From: Caldilineaceae bacterium | GTDB taxonomy: Bacteria > Chloroflexota > Anaerolineae > Caldilineales > Caldilineaceae | Direction: 5' to 3' | DNA: 46,860 nt | NCBI GenBank assembly: GCA_022823185.1 | Contig: JAJDXQ010000003.1 | Span: 1-46,860 of the forward strand | Part shown: in pieces, positions 24,211 through 34,132 of the stretch | Layout of the letters: each line of letters starts with the position of its first letter | Position numbering within the stretch: position 1 is the first letter of the stretch | Notes under the pieces: generated by a model | Told to the model about the DNA's origin: nothing | Seen by the model: only the letters and a program-made list of their open reading frames with translations | The model's database searches: none | Translations under genes and position numbers: made by a program

Positions 24211-24721
24211 GTGGTGTTGCTTTCTCTCACAAGGCTTGCTAAAGTTTGTACCGCCCCGATCAGTGCCGATTTCGACGGCTGGGTCGCATCCGGTCGATTC
24301 CGCTGGAGGTTTCTCTTGGATTCGCACAGAGGGTTAGAAAGATTTACCTCGACCAAACGCAGCGCCACTATCTCGGCGGACCAGTATGGTACGCTCGTTG
24401 CTCAGACGTGGGGATCGCGGTGGAGGGTCCGACTCACATGATGCACACAGCGGTCAACCGCGTCCAGGAATTCAACAGACATCAAAATGTAGGCATTCGG
24501 CTGTTCCAAGGAGACAATGATTGTAATACTCCCCGTAACACGGGAGTCGATCCAAACAGTCCCTTTGTACACCACTTTCCGAGGTCAGTTCGATACGGCC
24601 CGCAACCTTATGGCAGGTTCCATACTGCCTTTCATGATTTGGTCGATGTTCCACATCCACTGAATTTCAAGTAAACTGTCAGTCTGCACTGCGTGACATC
24701 ATTCACCACCAGGACAGACCT
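24211..24721. other. Gene-free stretch upstream of the glycoside-hydrolase-like gene
   Basis: About 510 bp with lower GC than the surroundings. Open frames of up to about 140 codons exist, but they lack ribosome binding sites and family motifs. Nothing supportable was seen, so it may be decayed sequence. Confidence 0.5.
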
Positions 24722-26575
24722 ATGCCTTCGACACTTGATACTTTCGCCGACCCGCCGACTGAGTTTTCGGTGCTGCCGTTCTGGTTTTGGAACGATGATC
24801 TGGATGCGGATGAGATCCGGCGGCAGATCGGGGATTTCGAGGCGCATGGGGTGCATGGGTTTCTGATTCACCCACGGGTGGGGCTGCCGCGCTCGTTGGG
24901 ATGGATGTCGGATGCGCTGATGGGGTTTTACGATGCGGCGATCGAAGAGGCGGCGCGGCGGGGGATGCAGGTGCTGCTGTACGATGAGGGGATGTACCCG
25001 TCGGGCTCTTCGGCGGGGCAGGTGGTTGAGGAGAATCCGGCCTATCAGACGCGCTGTCTTGAGACGCGTGCGCTGGCCGAGGGGGAGGAGCCGACGCTGC
25101 GGGCGGATGAGACACTGGCGGCGGTGGTGAGGCGGCGCGGCGGCGAACGGCTGGCGGTAGTTGACCGCAAGATGAACGCGTATATTCGGGGGCTGCACTA
25201 TATCGACGGGGGCCCGGAAGAGGATGAGCCGCCGGCGGGCGATTTGCTTAACCCGGAGGCGGTGGCTTGTTTTATCCGGCTTGTTTATGACAAATTCTAC
25301 GAACGGTATGGGGCGCATTTTGGGGGGCTGATTCCGGCGATCTTCACGGATGAGCCGAGCCCGGTGGGCAAGCCGCGCGAGCGCGGGGTGTGGCCGGGCA
25401 CGACGGGAATCCTGGCGCATGTCAACCGGCTGCTGGGGTACGATTTTACGCCGCGCCTGGCCGCGCTATGGCATGATGACGAGCCGGATGCGGAGCGGTA
25501 CCGGGCGGATTACGAGCGGGCTATCGCGCTGCGGATGGAGGAGACCTGGTACCAGGCGCTGTACGAATGGTGCACAGAGCATGGCATCGCGCTGACCGGA
25601 CATCCGGCCAAGGCGGACGACCTGGGCGCGGAGCGCTACTTCCACATTCCCGGGCAGGATCTTGTGTGGCGCTGGGTGCTGCCGGACGATCCGACGGCGC
25701 TGGAGGGGGCGCAGTCGACGCAGGGCAAGTGCGGGAGCTCGGCGATGATTCACACGGGGCGGCGGCGCAATGCGAACGAGCTGTGCGGCGCGTATGGGCA
25801 CGAGTTGACGTGGGAGGAGATGAACTGGCTGGCGGACTGGTGTTTCGTGCGCGGCACGAACATGCTCATTCCACACGCGTTTTATTACAGTGTGCGGGGC
25901 ATTCGGCGTGATGAAAGGCCGCCGGACGTGGGGCCAAACAGCGCGTGGTGGGGGCGGTACAAGCGCTACGCGGACCGCTGCCGGCGCCTGTGCTGGCTGA
26001 ATACGGACAGCCGGCATGTGTGCGGGGCGGCCATCCTGGGCAGGGTGGACTGGCTGCCGTGGGAACCGGCGAAGGCGCTGTTTCAGGGCCAGCGCGACTT
26101 CAACTACCTGGAGGAGCGCCACCTGTGGGAAGACGCGGTGGTGGACGAGCGCGGCGTGCATCTGGCGGGTATGCGGTACGCGGCGGTGGTGGCGGCGCAT
26201 GAGCCGGACGCGCGTTCGGCGCAGGCGCTGGAGAGGCTGGAGGGGGCGGGCCGTCTGCTGCGCTACGGGCCGGAAACGGCTGCGCCGGAGCTATTGGAAT
26301 TTGTCGACGGGTTGGTGGCGGTGGATGTACGCGTCGAACCGGCGACGAAGGCGCTGCGCGCCCGGCATGTGCAGAAGGGCGGGCGGGACTGGTGGATGTT
26401 GTTCAACGAGGAGGGGGAATCGCTGACGGGGAGGATACAGCTGCGGACTGAAGAGCCGCTGTTGCTGGTGGATCCGTGGACAGGGCAGAGCGAGCCCTGG
26501 GAAAACGGCGGCAGGGTTCGTCTCGACGGACATCAGCTGGCCGTGGTATGCACGGGCCGGGCTGACGCCGCCTAA
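24722..26575 (+). CDS. Glycoside hydrolase family 106-like protein
   Basis: A 617-residue protein. The opening VLPFWFWNDDLDADEIRRQI, then GVHGFLIHPRVGLP and VLLYDEGMYPSGSSAG, are the hallmarks of a TIM-barrel group related to family 106 alpha-L-rhamnosidases. A likely catalytic acid lies in AIFTDEPSP (about residues 208-216). The C-terminal third has a beta-sandwich-like segment (DWWMLFNEEGESLTGRIQL, LVDPWTGQSEPW). Full family 106 enzymes are usually about 1,000 residues, so this is a shorter relative. No signal peptide is visible, suggesting action on imported sugars. Substrate unknown. Confidence 0.75.
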   Translation: MPSTLDTFADPPTEFSVLPFWFWNDDLDADEIRRQIGDFEAHGVHGFLIHPRVGLPRSLGWMSDALMGFYDAAIEEAARRGMQVLLYDEGMYPSGSSAGQVVEENPAYQTRCLETRALAEGEEPTLRADETLAAVVRRRGGERLAVVDRKMNAYIRGLHYIDGGPEEDEPPAGDLLNPEAVACFIRLVYDKFYERYGAHFGGLIPAIFTDEPSPVGKPRERGVWPGTTGILAHVNRLLGYDFTPRLAALWHDDEPDAERYRADYERAIALRMEETWYQALYEWCTEHGIALTGHPAKADDLGAERYFHIPGQDLVWRWVLPDDPTALEGAQSTQGKCGSSAMIHTGRRRNANELCGAYGHELTWEEMNWLADWCFVRGTNMLIPHAFYYSVRGIRRDERPPDVGPNSAWWGRYKRYADRCRRLCWLNTDSRHVCGAAILGRVDWLPWEPAKALFQGQRDFNYLEERHLWEDAVVDERGVHLAGMRYAAVVAAHEPDARSAQALERLEGAGRLLRYGPETAAPELLEFVDGLVAVDVRVEPATKALRARHVQKGGRDWWMLFNEEGESLTGRIQLRTEEPLLLVDPWTGQSEPWENGGRVRLDGHQLAVVCTGRADAA

Positions 26576-26592
26576 CGGAGGTTTCAGGAAAC

Positions 26593-26666
26593 AAAAAAAG
26601 GGAGCGACCTCTAATCATGCCGCCCGCCCCGAAATGAGGGGGCTTGGCGACAATCGAGTCACTCCC
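26593..26666 (-). terminator. Rho-independent terminator of the cold-shock gene
   Basis: On the minus strand GGGAGTGACT (26657-26666) pairs over ten positions (with two G-U pairs) with GGTCGCTCCC (26600-26609), enclosing an inner GCCCC/GGGGC hairpin. The outer stem is followed at once by seven T (26593-26599). It lies 25 bp downstream of the csp stop. Confidence 0.75.
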
Positions 26667-26690
26667 TGCTATGACAAACGGACCCGGTAC

Positions 26691-26912
26691 TTAGGCCACG
26701 CTCTGACGCCTGACAACGTTGCTGGCGGCAGGGCCCTTGGGGCCGTCTTCAATCACGAACTCGACCTGATCTCCCTCAGCAAGGCTGCGGAAGCCCTCCG
26801 ACTGAATCGCGGAGAAATGCACAAAAACGTCTGGTCCGTCTTCCCGGGCAATGAAGCCATAGCCCTTCTGATCGCTGAACCACTTCACTGTGCCGACTAC
26901 TGTTTCACTCAT
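26691..26912 (-). CDS. Cold-shock protein (CspA family)
   Basis: A 73-residue single cold-shock domain. The two RNA-binding motifs are plain: RNP1 KGYGFIAR and RNP2 VFVHFSAI, preceded by GTVKWFSDQ. Such proteins bind single-stranded RNA and DNA and melt mRNA structure, chiefly at low temperature or in stationary phase. AGGAG precedes the ATG. The promoter at 27072-27100 implies a leader of about 150 nt, as in cspA genes where the leader acts as thermosensor, and a terminator lies just downstream, so it is a single-gene unit. Confidence 0.95.
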   Translation of the reverse strand: MSETVVGTVKWFSDQKGYGFIAREDGPDVFVHFSAIQSEGFRSLAEGDQVEFVIEDGPKGPAASNVVRRQSVA

Positions 26913-27071
26913 GGTGAGAAAACTCCTGTGCTAACTTCGACTACCAGATAAGGCGCAAAACAACCCGCGCACTGACTGGCGATACTACATGAAAAATGCC
27001 CCATGCTCCATTGCGTCCGGGGAACGTCCCAACGTAAAGCTGTCAGAACACAAACTGCCTTTGCTGGTATA

Positions 27072-27100
27072 AGAATAGGGTAGACTATCGCAATTGTCAA
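27072..27100 (-). promoter_or_regulatory. Sigma-70 promoter of the cold-shock gene
   Basis: On the minus strand TTGACA (27095-27100) and TATTCT (27072-27077) are 17 bp apart. Transcription would start near 27065, giving about 150 nt of untranslated leader before the csp ATG at 26912. The interval 26913-27290 otherwise contains no gene. Confidence 0.6.
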
Positions 27101-27290
27101 ATCCGTAAAACGCTCGGTTGTTTGCGGCCGAATCGGACGCGATTTCGGCTTTGCTCAGTGGGCCTGAAGATGGACGGCAGGCGCCTTGTAGGGTAGACTT
27201 GCTCACTGAGCGCAGTGACCATGCAGTGGGGAGCTGCGCACGTCTATGGCCGCCGACTTCCCGCCGCTGGTGATCAGGAGCCCTGCTAAA

Positions 27291-28091
27291 ATGTACTCAA
27301 TACTGGCTGTCGATCTGGACGAGACGCTACTGGCAGATGACAATACCGTTTCGCCGCGTACGGCCGCGGCGCTGGATGCCTGGCAGGCGAGCGGCCGCCG
27401 GATTGTGATTGCGACGGGACGCCCGCCGCGTTCCACCCGGAGCATTCCCTCATTCCTGCACGACTATCCGTGGATCTGCTACAACGGCGCGTGGATCGAA
27501 GAGCAGAGAGAGGTCCTGTACCGGTCGGTGATTCCGGTGGAGGATGCGCGGGCGATTGTGGGGGCGATCCAGAGGGGGGCGCCGGCGTGCCGGTTGGGTG
27601 TGGAGATCTGCGATCAGTTGTACATCAACCGGGAGGTGGCGTGGCCGGGCGCGCATTTGGTGAGCGACGTGCTGGCCCATACCGACCGTCCCGCGGCCAA
27701 GATTCTGACTTCGCTGGAGGAGTTGGACGCGGCGCAGGCGTTCTCGGGCAACGGCCAGGAGACGGATGTCAAGCCGTCTGAGGCACTGTTGCGCGGATTG
27801 CCGAAGAGCGCCCGCGCCTTGATTTCGCCCAAGTATGATCTGATCCAGGTGATACCGTGTGGCGCGTCGAAGGCGGCGGCGCTGCGCTGGCTGCTGGAGC
27901 GCTGGGGCGTTGGCATGGACGAGGTGATTTCGTTCGGCGATGACGTCAACGACGTGGAGATGGTCGCGGAGGCGGGGTTGGGGGTGGCGATGGCGAACGC
28001 GGTTCCGGAGGTGAGGGCGGCTGCGGACCGGGTGACGGTGAGCAATGTGGAGGACGGCGTGGCGGTTGTGCTGGAGGAGATATTGGGTTGA
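27291..28091 (+). CDS. HAD-superfamily hydrolase, Cof type
   Basis: A 266-residue HAD phosphatase of the Cof/IIB class. Motif I is AVDLDETLLADD, with the nucleophilic first Asp; motif II is VIATGRPP; the Lys of motif III is in PCGASKAAALR; motif IV is ISFGDDVNDVEM. The cap inserted between motifs II and III (residues about 85-190) marks the IIB type acting on sugar phosphates or nucleotide derivatives such as FMN or pyridoxal phosphate. An upstream start at 27246 is in frame, but AGGAG ten bases before ATG 27291 decides the start. Confidence 0.9.
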   Translation: MYSILAVDLDETLLADDNTVSPRTAAALDAWQASGRRIVIATGRPPRSTRSIPSFLHDYPWICYNGAWIEEQREVLYRSVIPVEDARAIVGAIQRGAPACRLGVEICDQLYINREVAWPGAHLVSDVLAHTDRPAAKILTSLEELDAAQAFSGNGQETDVKPSEALLRGLPKSARALISPKYDLIQVIPCGASKAAALRWLLERWGVGMDEVISFGDDVNDVEMVAEAGLGVAMANAVPEVRAAADRVTVSNVEDGVAVVLEEILG

Positions 28092-28371
28092 GTGTGTGGA
28101 CTCAGGGTGTCACGATTGCGGGTAAGGCCTTCCTTACATCTAGATGTCTGATACATATATCAATTCATGTCTCCCACCAGAGTTGCTTGAGAGACTTCAA
28201 CCCACTTGCAAAGAATGGGCTGGGTAGCAAGAACTGAAGCCAAGTTTTGTCCGGCAGATGCGCGCGAGATTTTGGCGCTTTCGGGGTGACCAGACCCTCA
28301 AATCGGTGCGGTTGTCCAAAGGTCAACAAAAATTGTCCCCTTTTTTGAGTACAAGCCACACCTAATTTGAA
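28092..28371. other. Gene-free stretch after the HAD gene
   Basis: About 280 bp of lower GC. TGAGT and ACTCA form a short inverted repeat at the HAD stop (28090-28105) without a T-tract. No coding region is convincing. Confidence 0.45.
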
Positions 28372-28401
28372 TTGACCGCCAAGAGCCTGACAGGTTATGA
28401 T
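28372..28401 (+). promoter_or_regulatory. Promoter of the AbrB-PIN module
   Basis: TTGACC (28372-28377) and TATGAT (28396-28401) are 18 bp apart, each five of six to consensus. The start would be near 28408, leaving a 27-nt leader before the ATG at 28435. Confidence 0.6.
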
Positions 28402-28434
28402 TTGAAGCATTCGTAGATTCATACCGAGGGAAAA

Positions 28435-28650
28435 ATGCGAGTATCCAAACGAGGGCGAATTACAATCCCTAAGCGCCTGAGAGACCAGTTCGGTCTCAAC
28501 CAGGATGCGGAGATTGAGATCACACCGACCGCCCAGGGACTGCTCATCCAAAAACAGGCCCAGGCGCAGCACCCTGTCGACCGTGTCTGCGGGATACTTG
28601 ATGGCATCTGCGACGTAGACAAATACCTGGAGGAGATCAGAGGAAGGTGA
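28435..28650 (+). CDS. AbrB/SpoVT-family antitoxin (VapB-like)
   Basis: A 71-residue protein. Residues 1-45 are the swapped-hairpin AbrB fold: MRVSKRGRITIPKRLRDQFG, then DAEIEITPTAQGLLIQK. This half binds the operator as a dimer. The C-terminal tail (HPVDRVCGILDGICDVDKYL) should thread into the PIN toxin active site. The start is preceded by CGAGGGA and by a good promoter. It overlaps the toxin gene in GTGA at 28647-28650. Confidence 0.87.
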   Translation: MRVSKRGRITIPKRLRDQFGLNQDAEIEITPTAQGLLIQKQAQAQHPVDRVCGILDGICDVDKYLEEIRGR

Positions 28651-29042
28651 TCACCTCCGTAGATACCAATGTCCTCTTAGACGTTTTTCTATCTCAAGCT
28701 CCGCACCACACGCAGTCAACTGAATGGTTACGCGCTGCGTACGACAGAGGGGAACTGCTCGGTTGCGACATCGTCTATGCGGAGTTGGTTCCGGCATTCG
28801 GCGAGCGGGCCGTCCTAGACAGAGCTTTGCAGGAGATTGGCATTACACTCTCCCCCATAAATGGCGACATCGCCTGGGAAGCCGGAACACGCTGGATGCG
28901 GTATCGCCGCGCAGGCGGTCCTCGCAAGCGCATCATCACCGACTTTCTTATCGGGGCACACGCCATTGCCTCGGCTGACGCCTTCCTCACTCGAGACCGC
29001 GGCTTCTACACCTCCTACTTTCCGGAACTGAGGAGTCTCTAG
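28647..29042 (+). CDS. PIN-domain toxin (VapC-like)
   Basis: A 131-residue PIN RNase starting at GTG 28647 within the antitoxin stop. The acidic residues lie in SVDTNVLLDVFL (Asp), CDIVYAELVPAF (Glu), IITDFLIGAHAI (Asp) and LTRDRGFY (Asp), all present, so it looks intact. Members cleave tRNA or rRNA and halt growth when the AbrB-type antitoxin is degraded. The compact two-gene unit has its own promoter. Confidence 0.88.
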   Translation: MITSVDTNVLLDVFLSQAPHHTQSTEWLRAAYDRGELLGCDIVYAELVPAFGERAVLDRALQEIGITLSPINGDIAWEAGTRWMRYRRAGGPRKRIITDFLIGAHAIASADAFLTRDRGFYTSYFPELRSL

Positions 29043-29290
29043 CTGGCAGCAGGCAGTGTTCCGATGATTGCTGGACCTAAGAGGCTGCCATCTATGGCCG
29101 GAAATCTCCGTCGAAACAGATTCCAAACCTGCACGGGGCATTGTTTACAGAATACAGATCCTTCAATTTGCGGTTTCCCACGCAGTATCCCGCATGCTAG
29201 ACTTTACTTCCCCGGTTTCCAGTCAAATGCATCTCTTTCGACAATATCATCTGTAGCGGAGCATGCTGTCAGAATGCCGATACACTCTCC

Positions 29291-30061
<771 letters not shown>

Positions 30062-32020
30062 ATGAGTGAGATGAACGGGCCGGAGACGGTTCCCCAGCAC
30101 TTTTTGCGGCAGGTCAGGTCCCGCGGCGCGGGGGAAGTGGCGCTGCGGCAGAAGGAGTACGGAATCTGGCGGGAGTTCAGCTGGCAGGCGTCCTGGGAGC
30201 AGGTGCTAAATTTCGGTCTGGGCCTGCGGGTGCTGGGCCTGGCGCGCGGTGATCATGTCGCGACGATTGGCGACAATGACCGGCAGTATCTGTGGGCTTA
30301 CCTGGGGCTGCAGGCGGTGGGGGGCGTGCAGGTGGGGCTGTTCACCGACGCCACCGCGGAGGAGGCCGCCTATATCGTCGACCACAGCGACGCCCGCTTC
30401 GTGCTTGCGCAGGACCAGGAGCAGGTGGACAAGATGCTGGCGGTGCGGGAGCGCATTCCCAAGGTCGAGCGGGTGGTTTACTGGGATGAGCGGGGGCTGT
30501 GGGAGTACGACGAGCCCTGGCTCACCAGCTACGCCGAGGTGTGCCGGCAGGGCGAGGCGCTGGCAGCCCGGGAGCCGTCCCGTTTCGAGGAGGAGATCGG
30601 ACTCGGACGCGGGGAGGACCTGGCGATTCTCTGTTACACGTCGGGGACAACGGGCCGGCCCAAGGGGGCGATGCTCAGCCACGAAAACCTTCTTTGCGCG
30701 ACGGCGGCCTTTACCGAGGTTGACCCGCTCTTGGAGGGCGACAACCACATCAGCCTGCTGCCCCTGGGCTGGATCGCTGAGCACGCGTGGGGGGTTGCGC
30801 CGCATTGCGTGCATGGCATGGTCATGAATTTCCCGGAGAGCCCGGAAACGGTGCGTGAAAATGTACGTGAGATCGCGCCGCAAAGGGTGCTCTACAACTC
30901 GCGCCTGTGGGACGGGCTGCTGGGGACGGTGCAGGCGCGGATGGCGGAATCGTCCTGGCTCAACCGCAAGATGTACGAGATCTTTCTGCCTGTTGGCCGG
31001 CGTCTGGCGGACAGAAAGCTGGCGGGCGAGGCGGTCTCGCCGGGGTTGCGGCTGGCCTATCGTATCGGCGACTGGTGCCTGTTTCATCCGCTGCGCGATA
31101 AGCTGGGTTTCACCAAGCTGCGGGCCGCGTATACGGCTGGCGGCGCGCTGAGCCCGGATGCGATGCGCTTTTTCCACGCGCTGGGCATCAACCTGAAACA
31201 GATATATGGATTAACTGAAGTGACGGGAAGTGGTACAATTCATTGGGATGGAGACATCAAGTTTGCAAGCGTAGGGCGGCCGGGGGGCGGGATCTCCGTG
31301 CGTACGGACGAGGACGGCGAGATTCAGATTGGCGGCCCAACCGTGTTTCGGGGCTACTACAACAACCCGGACGCGACGGCCGAAGCCATCGTAGAAGAGA
31401 ACGGCGAGCGCTGGTTCCGCACGGGGGACGCGGGCCACATTGACGAAGACGGCCACCTGATCTATCTGGACCGGATGAAGGATATGATCACGCTGGCCAA
31501 TGGCGAGCGCTATGCGCCCCAGTTTATCGAGGGACGGCTGAAGTTCAGCCCGCACGTTCTGGATGTAATGGCAGTGGGCGGGCCGGCGCAGGCGTACGTT
31601 ACCGCCCTGATCATTATCAACTTTGACAATGTGAGCAGCTGGGCGGAAAGGCAGGGCATCGCATTCACCACGTTCGCCGACCTTGCCCAGAAGACTGAAG
31701 TTTGCGAGTTGATCCGGCAGGCGGTGGACGAGGTGAATGCAGATCTGCCGCCGACGAGCAGGGTGCGGCGATTTGTGCTGCTGCCAAAGGAGTTTGACGC
31801 GGACGAGTCGGAGATGACGCGCTCGCGCAAGTTGCGCCGCGACGTGCTTTACCGGCGCTATGCCGAGATGATCGAGGTGATGTATGCGGGGCAGGCGTGG
31901 ATTCAGGTGCAGACGCCGGTGCGCTATCAGGATGGGAGCGAGGGCGTGATTGAAACGGATTTGAGGATCGTGGACAGTAGCGCCCAAGGCAGACAGCGGG
32001 CGCCTGCCGCCCATCGGTAG
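30062..32020 (+). CDS. Long-chain-type acyl-CoA synthetase (AMP-forming)
   Basis: A 652-residue adenylate-forming enzyme that activates a carboxylic acid to its CoA thioester. The ATP/AMP loop is CYTSGTTGRPKGAMLSH (residues 191-207), with YGLTEVTGSG and the GDAGHIDEDGHLIYLDRMKD hinge region. The AMP-binding domain is followed by a small C-terminal domain. It resembles the long-chain (FadD15-like) group rather than acetyl-CoA synthetases. It lies between the LivG ATPase and LivH permease, with no gap upstream and 8 bp downstream, so import and activation of the same acid are probably linked (vectorial acylation). Fatty, aromatic or sterol-derived acids are possible. Confidence 0.9.
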   Translation: MSEMNGPETVPQHFLRQVRSRGAGEVALRQKEYGIWREFSWQASWEQVLNFGLGLRVLGLARGDHVATIGDNDRQYLWAYLGLQAVGGVQVGLFTDATAEEAAYIVDHSDARFVLAQDQEQVDKMLAVRERIPKVERVVYWDERGLWEYDEPWLTSYAEVCRQGEALAAREPSRFEEEIGLGRGEDLAILCYTSGTTGRPKGAMLSHENLLCATAAFTEVDPLLEGDNHISLLPLGWIAEHAWGVAPHCVHGMVMNFPESPETVRENVREIAPQRVLYNSRLWDGLLGTVQARMAESSWLNRKMYEIFLPVGRRLADRKLAGEAVSPGLRLAYRIGDWCLFHPLRDKLGFTKLRAAYTAGGALSPDAMRFFHALGINLKQIYGLTEVTGSGTIHWDGDIKFASVGRPGGGISVRTDEDGEIQIGGPTVFRGYYNNPDATAEAIVEENGERWFRTGDAGHIDEDGHLIYLDRMKDMITLANGERYAPQFIEGRLKFSPHVLDVMAVGGPAQAYVTALIIINFDNVSSWAERQGIAFTTFADLAQKTEVCELIRQAVDEVNADLPPTSRVRRFVLLPKEFDADESEMTRSRKLRRDVLYRRYAEMIEVMYAGQAWIQVQTPVRYQDGSEGVIETDLRIVDSSAQGRQRAPAAHR

Positions 32021-32028
32021 CTGCGACG

Positions 32029-32967
32029 ATGAATTGGTCACTGGTACCGCAACAGTTTGTAACGGGTCTTCTCAACGGCGGGACGATCGGGCTGATCGCC
32101 TTGGGCATCGTTTTGATCTACAAGTCGTCGGAGGTGTTCAACTTCGCGCACGGCCATCTGGTGATGTTTGGGGCATTTCTGACCTGGTGGTTTACGGGCG
32201 GCGGCGCGGAGCCTGGCACTGCGCTGATCGATCTGCCGCTGTGGGCGGCGGTGATTGCGGCGTTGATGGCGTCGATGGGGATCGGGCTGCTGATCGAGCG
32301 ATTTGCGCTGCGGCCGATGACGGGCCAGCCGCTGCTGGCCATCATGCTGATGACGCTGGGGCTGGCGCAGTTGTTCGAGGGCATGACGGCAATTCTGTTT
32401 GGTGTGGAGCTGAAGAGTGACTTCCCGGCGCCGTTTTCGCCCAGCGACGTGTTGGTCATCCCCTTTCCCGGCGCGTTCGGCGATGCCATCCGGCTGAAAT
32501 ATACGCTGGTCGCCACATTTGTAGTGGCGACCGTGGCCGCGTCGCTGTTCATCTGGTTTTTCAACAGCACGAAGACGGGACTGGCGATGCGTGCGACGGC
32601 GGAGGACCACGAGGTGGCCCGTTCGGTCGGTATCAAGGTCAGCCGGGTATTCGGACTATCGTGGGGCATTGCAGGTGTGATCGCCACGCTCGGCGGTGTT
32701 TTGCTGGCGACTGTAAGCGGTGTGAGCTTGAATCTGTCGACTGTCGCCCTGATTGCGTTTCCGGCGATTCTGTTGGGCGGGCTGGAGTCGCTGGGGGGCG
32801 CGTTGTTGGGGGGATTCGCGATTGGGCTGGTGCAGGCCCTGGTGCAGGCTTCCCGGCTGATCGAGGTACGGAATTCATCGGAAATCGCGCCTTACCTTCT
32901 GTTGCTGGTGGTGCTGCTGATTCGCCCGGAAGGGTTGTTCGGGCAGAAGAGGATTGAGAGGATATAG
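32029..32967 (+). CDS. livH: Branched-chain-type ABC transporter permease (LivH-like)
   Basis: A 312-residue inner-membrane permease with about eight hydrophobic segments. Family features are LLNGGTIGLIALGIVLIYKSSEVFNFAHGHLVMFGAF split across the first two segments, LRPMTGQPLLAIMLMTLG, and the cytoplasmic coupling loop GLAMRATAEDHEVARSVGI. It forms the translocation path with LivM. It follows the synthetase by 8 bp and precedes livM by 3 bp. Confidence 0.92.
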   Translation: MNWSLVPQQFVTGLLNGGTIGLIALGIVLIYKSSEVFNFAHGHLVMFGAFLTWWFTGGGAEPGTALIDLPLWAAVIAALMASMGIGLLIERFALRPMTGQPLLAIMLMTLGLAQLFEGMTAILFGVELKSDFPAPFSPSDVLVIPFPGAFGDAIRLKYTLVATFVVATVAASLFIWFFNSTKTGLAMRATAEDHEVARSVGIKVSRVFGLSWGIAGVIATLGGVLLATVSGVSLNLSTVALIAFPAILLGGLESLGGALLGGFAIGLVQALVQASRLIEVRNSSEIAPYLLLLVVLLIRPEGLFGQKRIERI

Positions 32968-32970
32968 CCG

Positions 32971-34038
32971 GTGGCGATGCTGCGCCCCGCGGGGGACTTT
33001 GACCGCTCCTATGAGCAGGATATGGCGCTGTTGCGCCGGCCCTGGCACTACTGGCTGCTGGGTTTCAGCCTGCTGGCGGCTTTCACTTTGCCGCTGTGGG
33101 GGGACGCATATCTGGTCGCCACTGCCAATCAGATCGCGTATACGATCATTGCGGTGCAGGGTTTGAACATTCTGACCGGCTATACGGGGCAGATTTCCTT
33201 GAGCCAGGCTGCATTCATGCTGGTGGGCGGCTATGCGTCGGCGCTGCTGGTTATTCACGCGGGCCTCTCTTTTTTTATCGCGCTGCCGCTGGCCGCGCTG
33301 GGTGCGGGCGCGATCGGGCTGATCTTCGGGCTGACGAGTTTGCGGGTCAAGGGCTTCTACCTGGCGTTCGCGACACTGGCCGCCCAGTTCATCATCCCAT
33401 GGCTGAGCCGGCACACCTTCAAGGAGTATTTAGGCGGCGCGAATGGCGCGATCGAAGTGCCGCTCCCACAGTTGGGCACAGTGAACTTCGGCGAAGTCAG
33501 CAGCTACTTTTACATTTCACTGGTCGTTCTGCTGATAACGACTGCGCTGTTGTTCAATATCTCGCGCACGCGGCTGGGGCGGGCATTCGTCAGCATTCGG
33601 GACAACGACCTGGCGGCGGAGCTACTGGGCGTCAATCTCTTCACGTACAAGCTGCGGGCTTTTTTCATCGCAGCGATGCTGGCGGGGCTGGCCGGCGCGA
33701 TCAAGGCGCACAGCCAGCGGGGTGTGGGCACTGAATTCGGCTACAGTCTGAATGAGTCGATACTGTACCTGGGGATGCTCGTGATTGGCGGCTTAGGCAC
33801 GAATCTGGGCCCGTTCCTGGGCGTCGCGTTCATTGTGTTGCTGGAGGACCTTTCTGATCTGTTGGGAGGGATGCTGGCCGCGGCCTTCCCGGAGCTTTCC
33901 GGCCAGCTGTTGACGTCGTTCCGCCCGATCTTTTTTGGCGCGGCGCTGATGCTCTTCCTGATCTATGAGCCGCGCGGGTTGGCGCACCGCTGGCAGTTGC
34001 TGCGAGCGGGATGGCGGCTGAGGCCGTTTGCCCGGTGA
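32971..34038 (+). CDS. livM: Branched-chain-type ABC transporter permease (LivM-like)
   Basis: A 355-residue permease with nine or ten hydrophobic segments. Typical LivM motifs are VQGLNILTGYTGQISLSQAA in the second segment region and the coupling loop LGRAFVSIRDNDLAAELLGV. A GTG at 32971 starts the frame three bases after the livH stop; an ATG two codons later is equally possible. The gene is followed by a 320-bp spacer with two strong hairpins before the binding-protein gene, a place where message levels are often adjusted. Confidence 0.92.
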   Translation: MAMLRPAGDFDRSYEQDMALLRRPWHYWLLGFSLLAAFTLPLWGDAYLVATANQIAYTIIAVQGLNILTGYTGQISLSQAAFMLVGGYASALLVIHAGLSFFIALPLAALGAGAIGLIFGLTSLRVKGFYLAFATLAAQFIIPWLSRHTFKEYLGGANGAIEVPLPQLGTVNFGEVSSYFYISLVVLLITTALLFNISRTRLGRAFVSIRDNDLAAELLGVNLFTYKLRAFFIAAMLAGLAGAIKAHSQRGVGTEFGYSLNESILYLGMLVIGGLGTNLGPFLGVAFIVLLEDLSDLLGGMLAAAFPELSGQLLTSFRPIFFGAALMLFLIYEPRGLAHRWQLLRAGWRLRPFAR

Positions 34039-34132
34039 GGGGGGAACGGCAGGGGATCGGGACGCTCGGCGGCGCAGGCGTAGGCGCTGTTGGTTGGCTT
34101 CAGCCTTGCCAGTTGTCCGCGCCGGTCGTATC

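Noticed and set aside
24246..24674. A 142-codon open frame upstream of the glycoside-hydrolase-like gene
   Set aside because: It has no ribosome binding site, no family motif and a random-looking composition.
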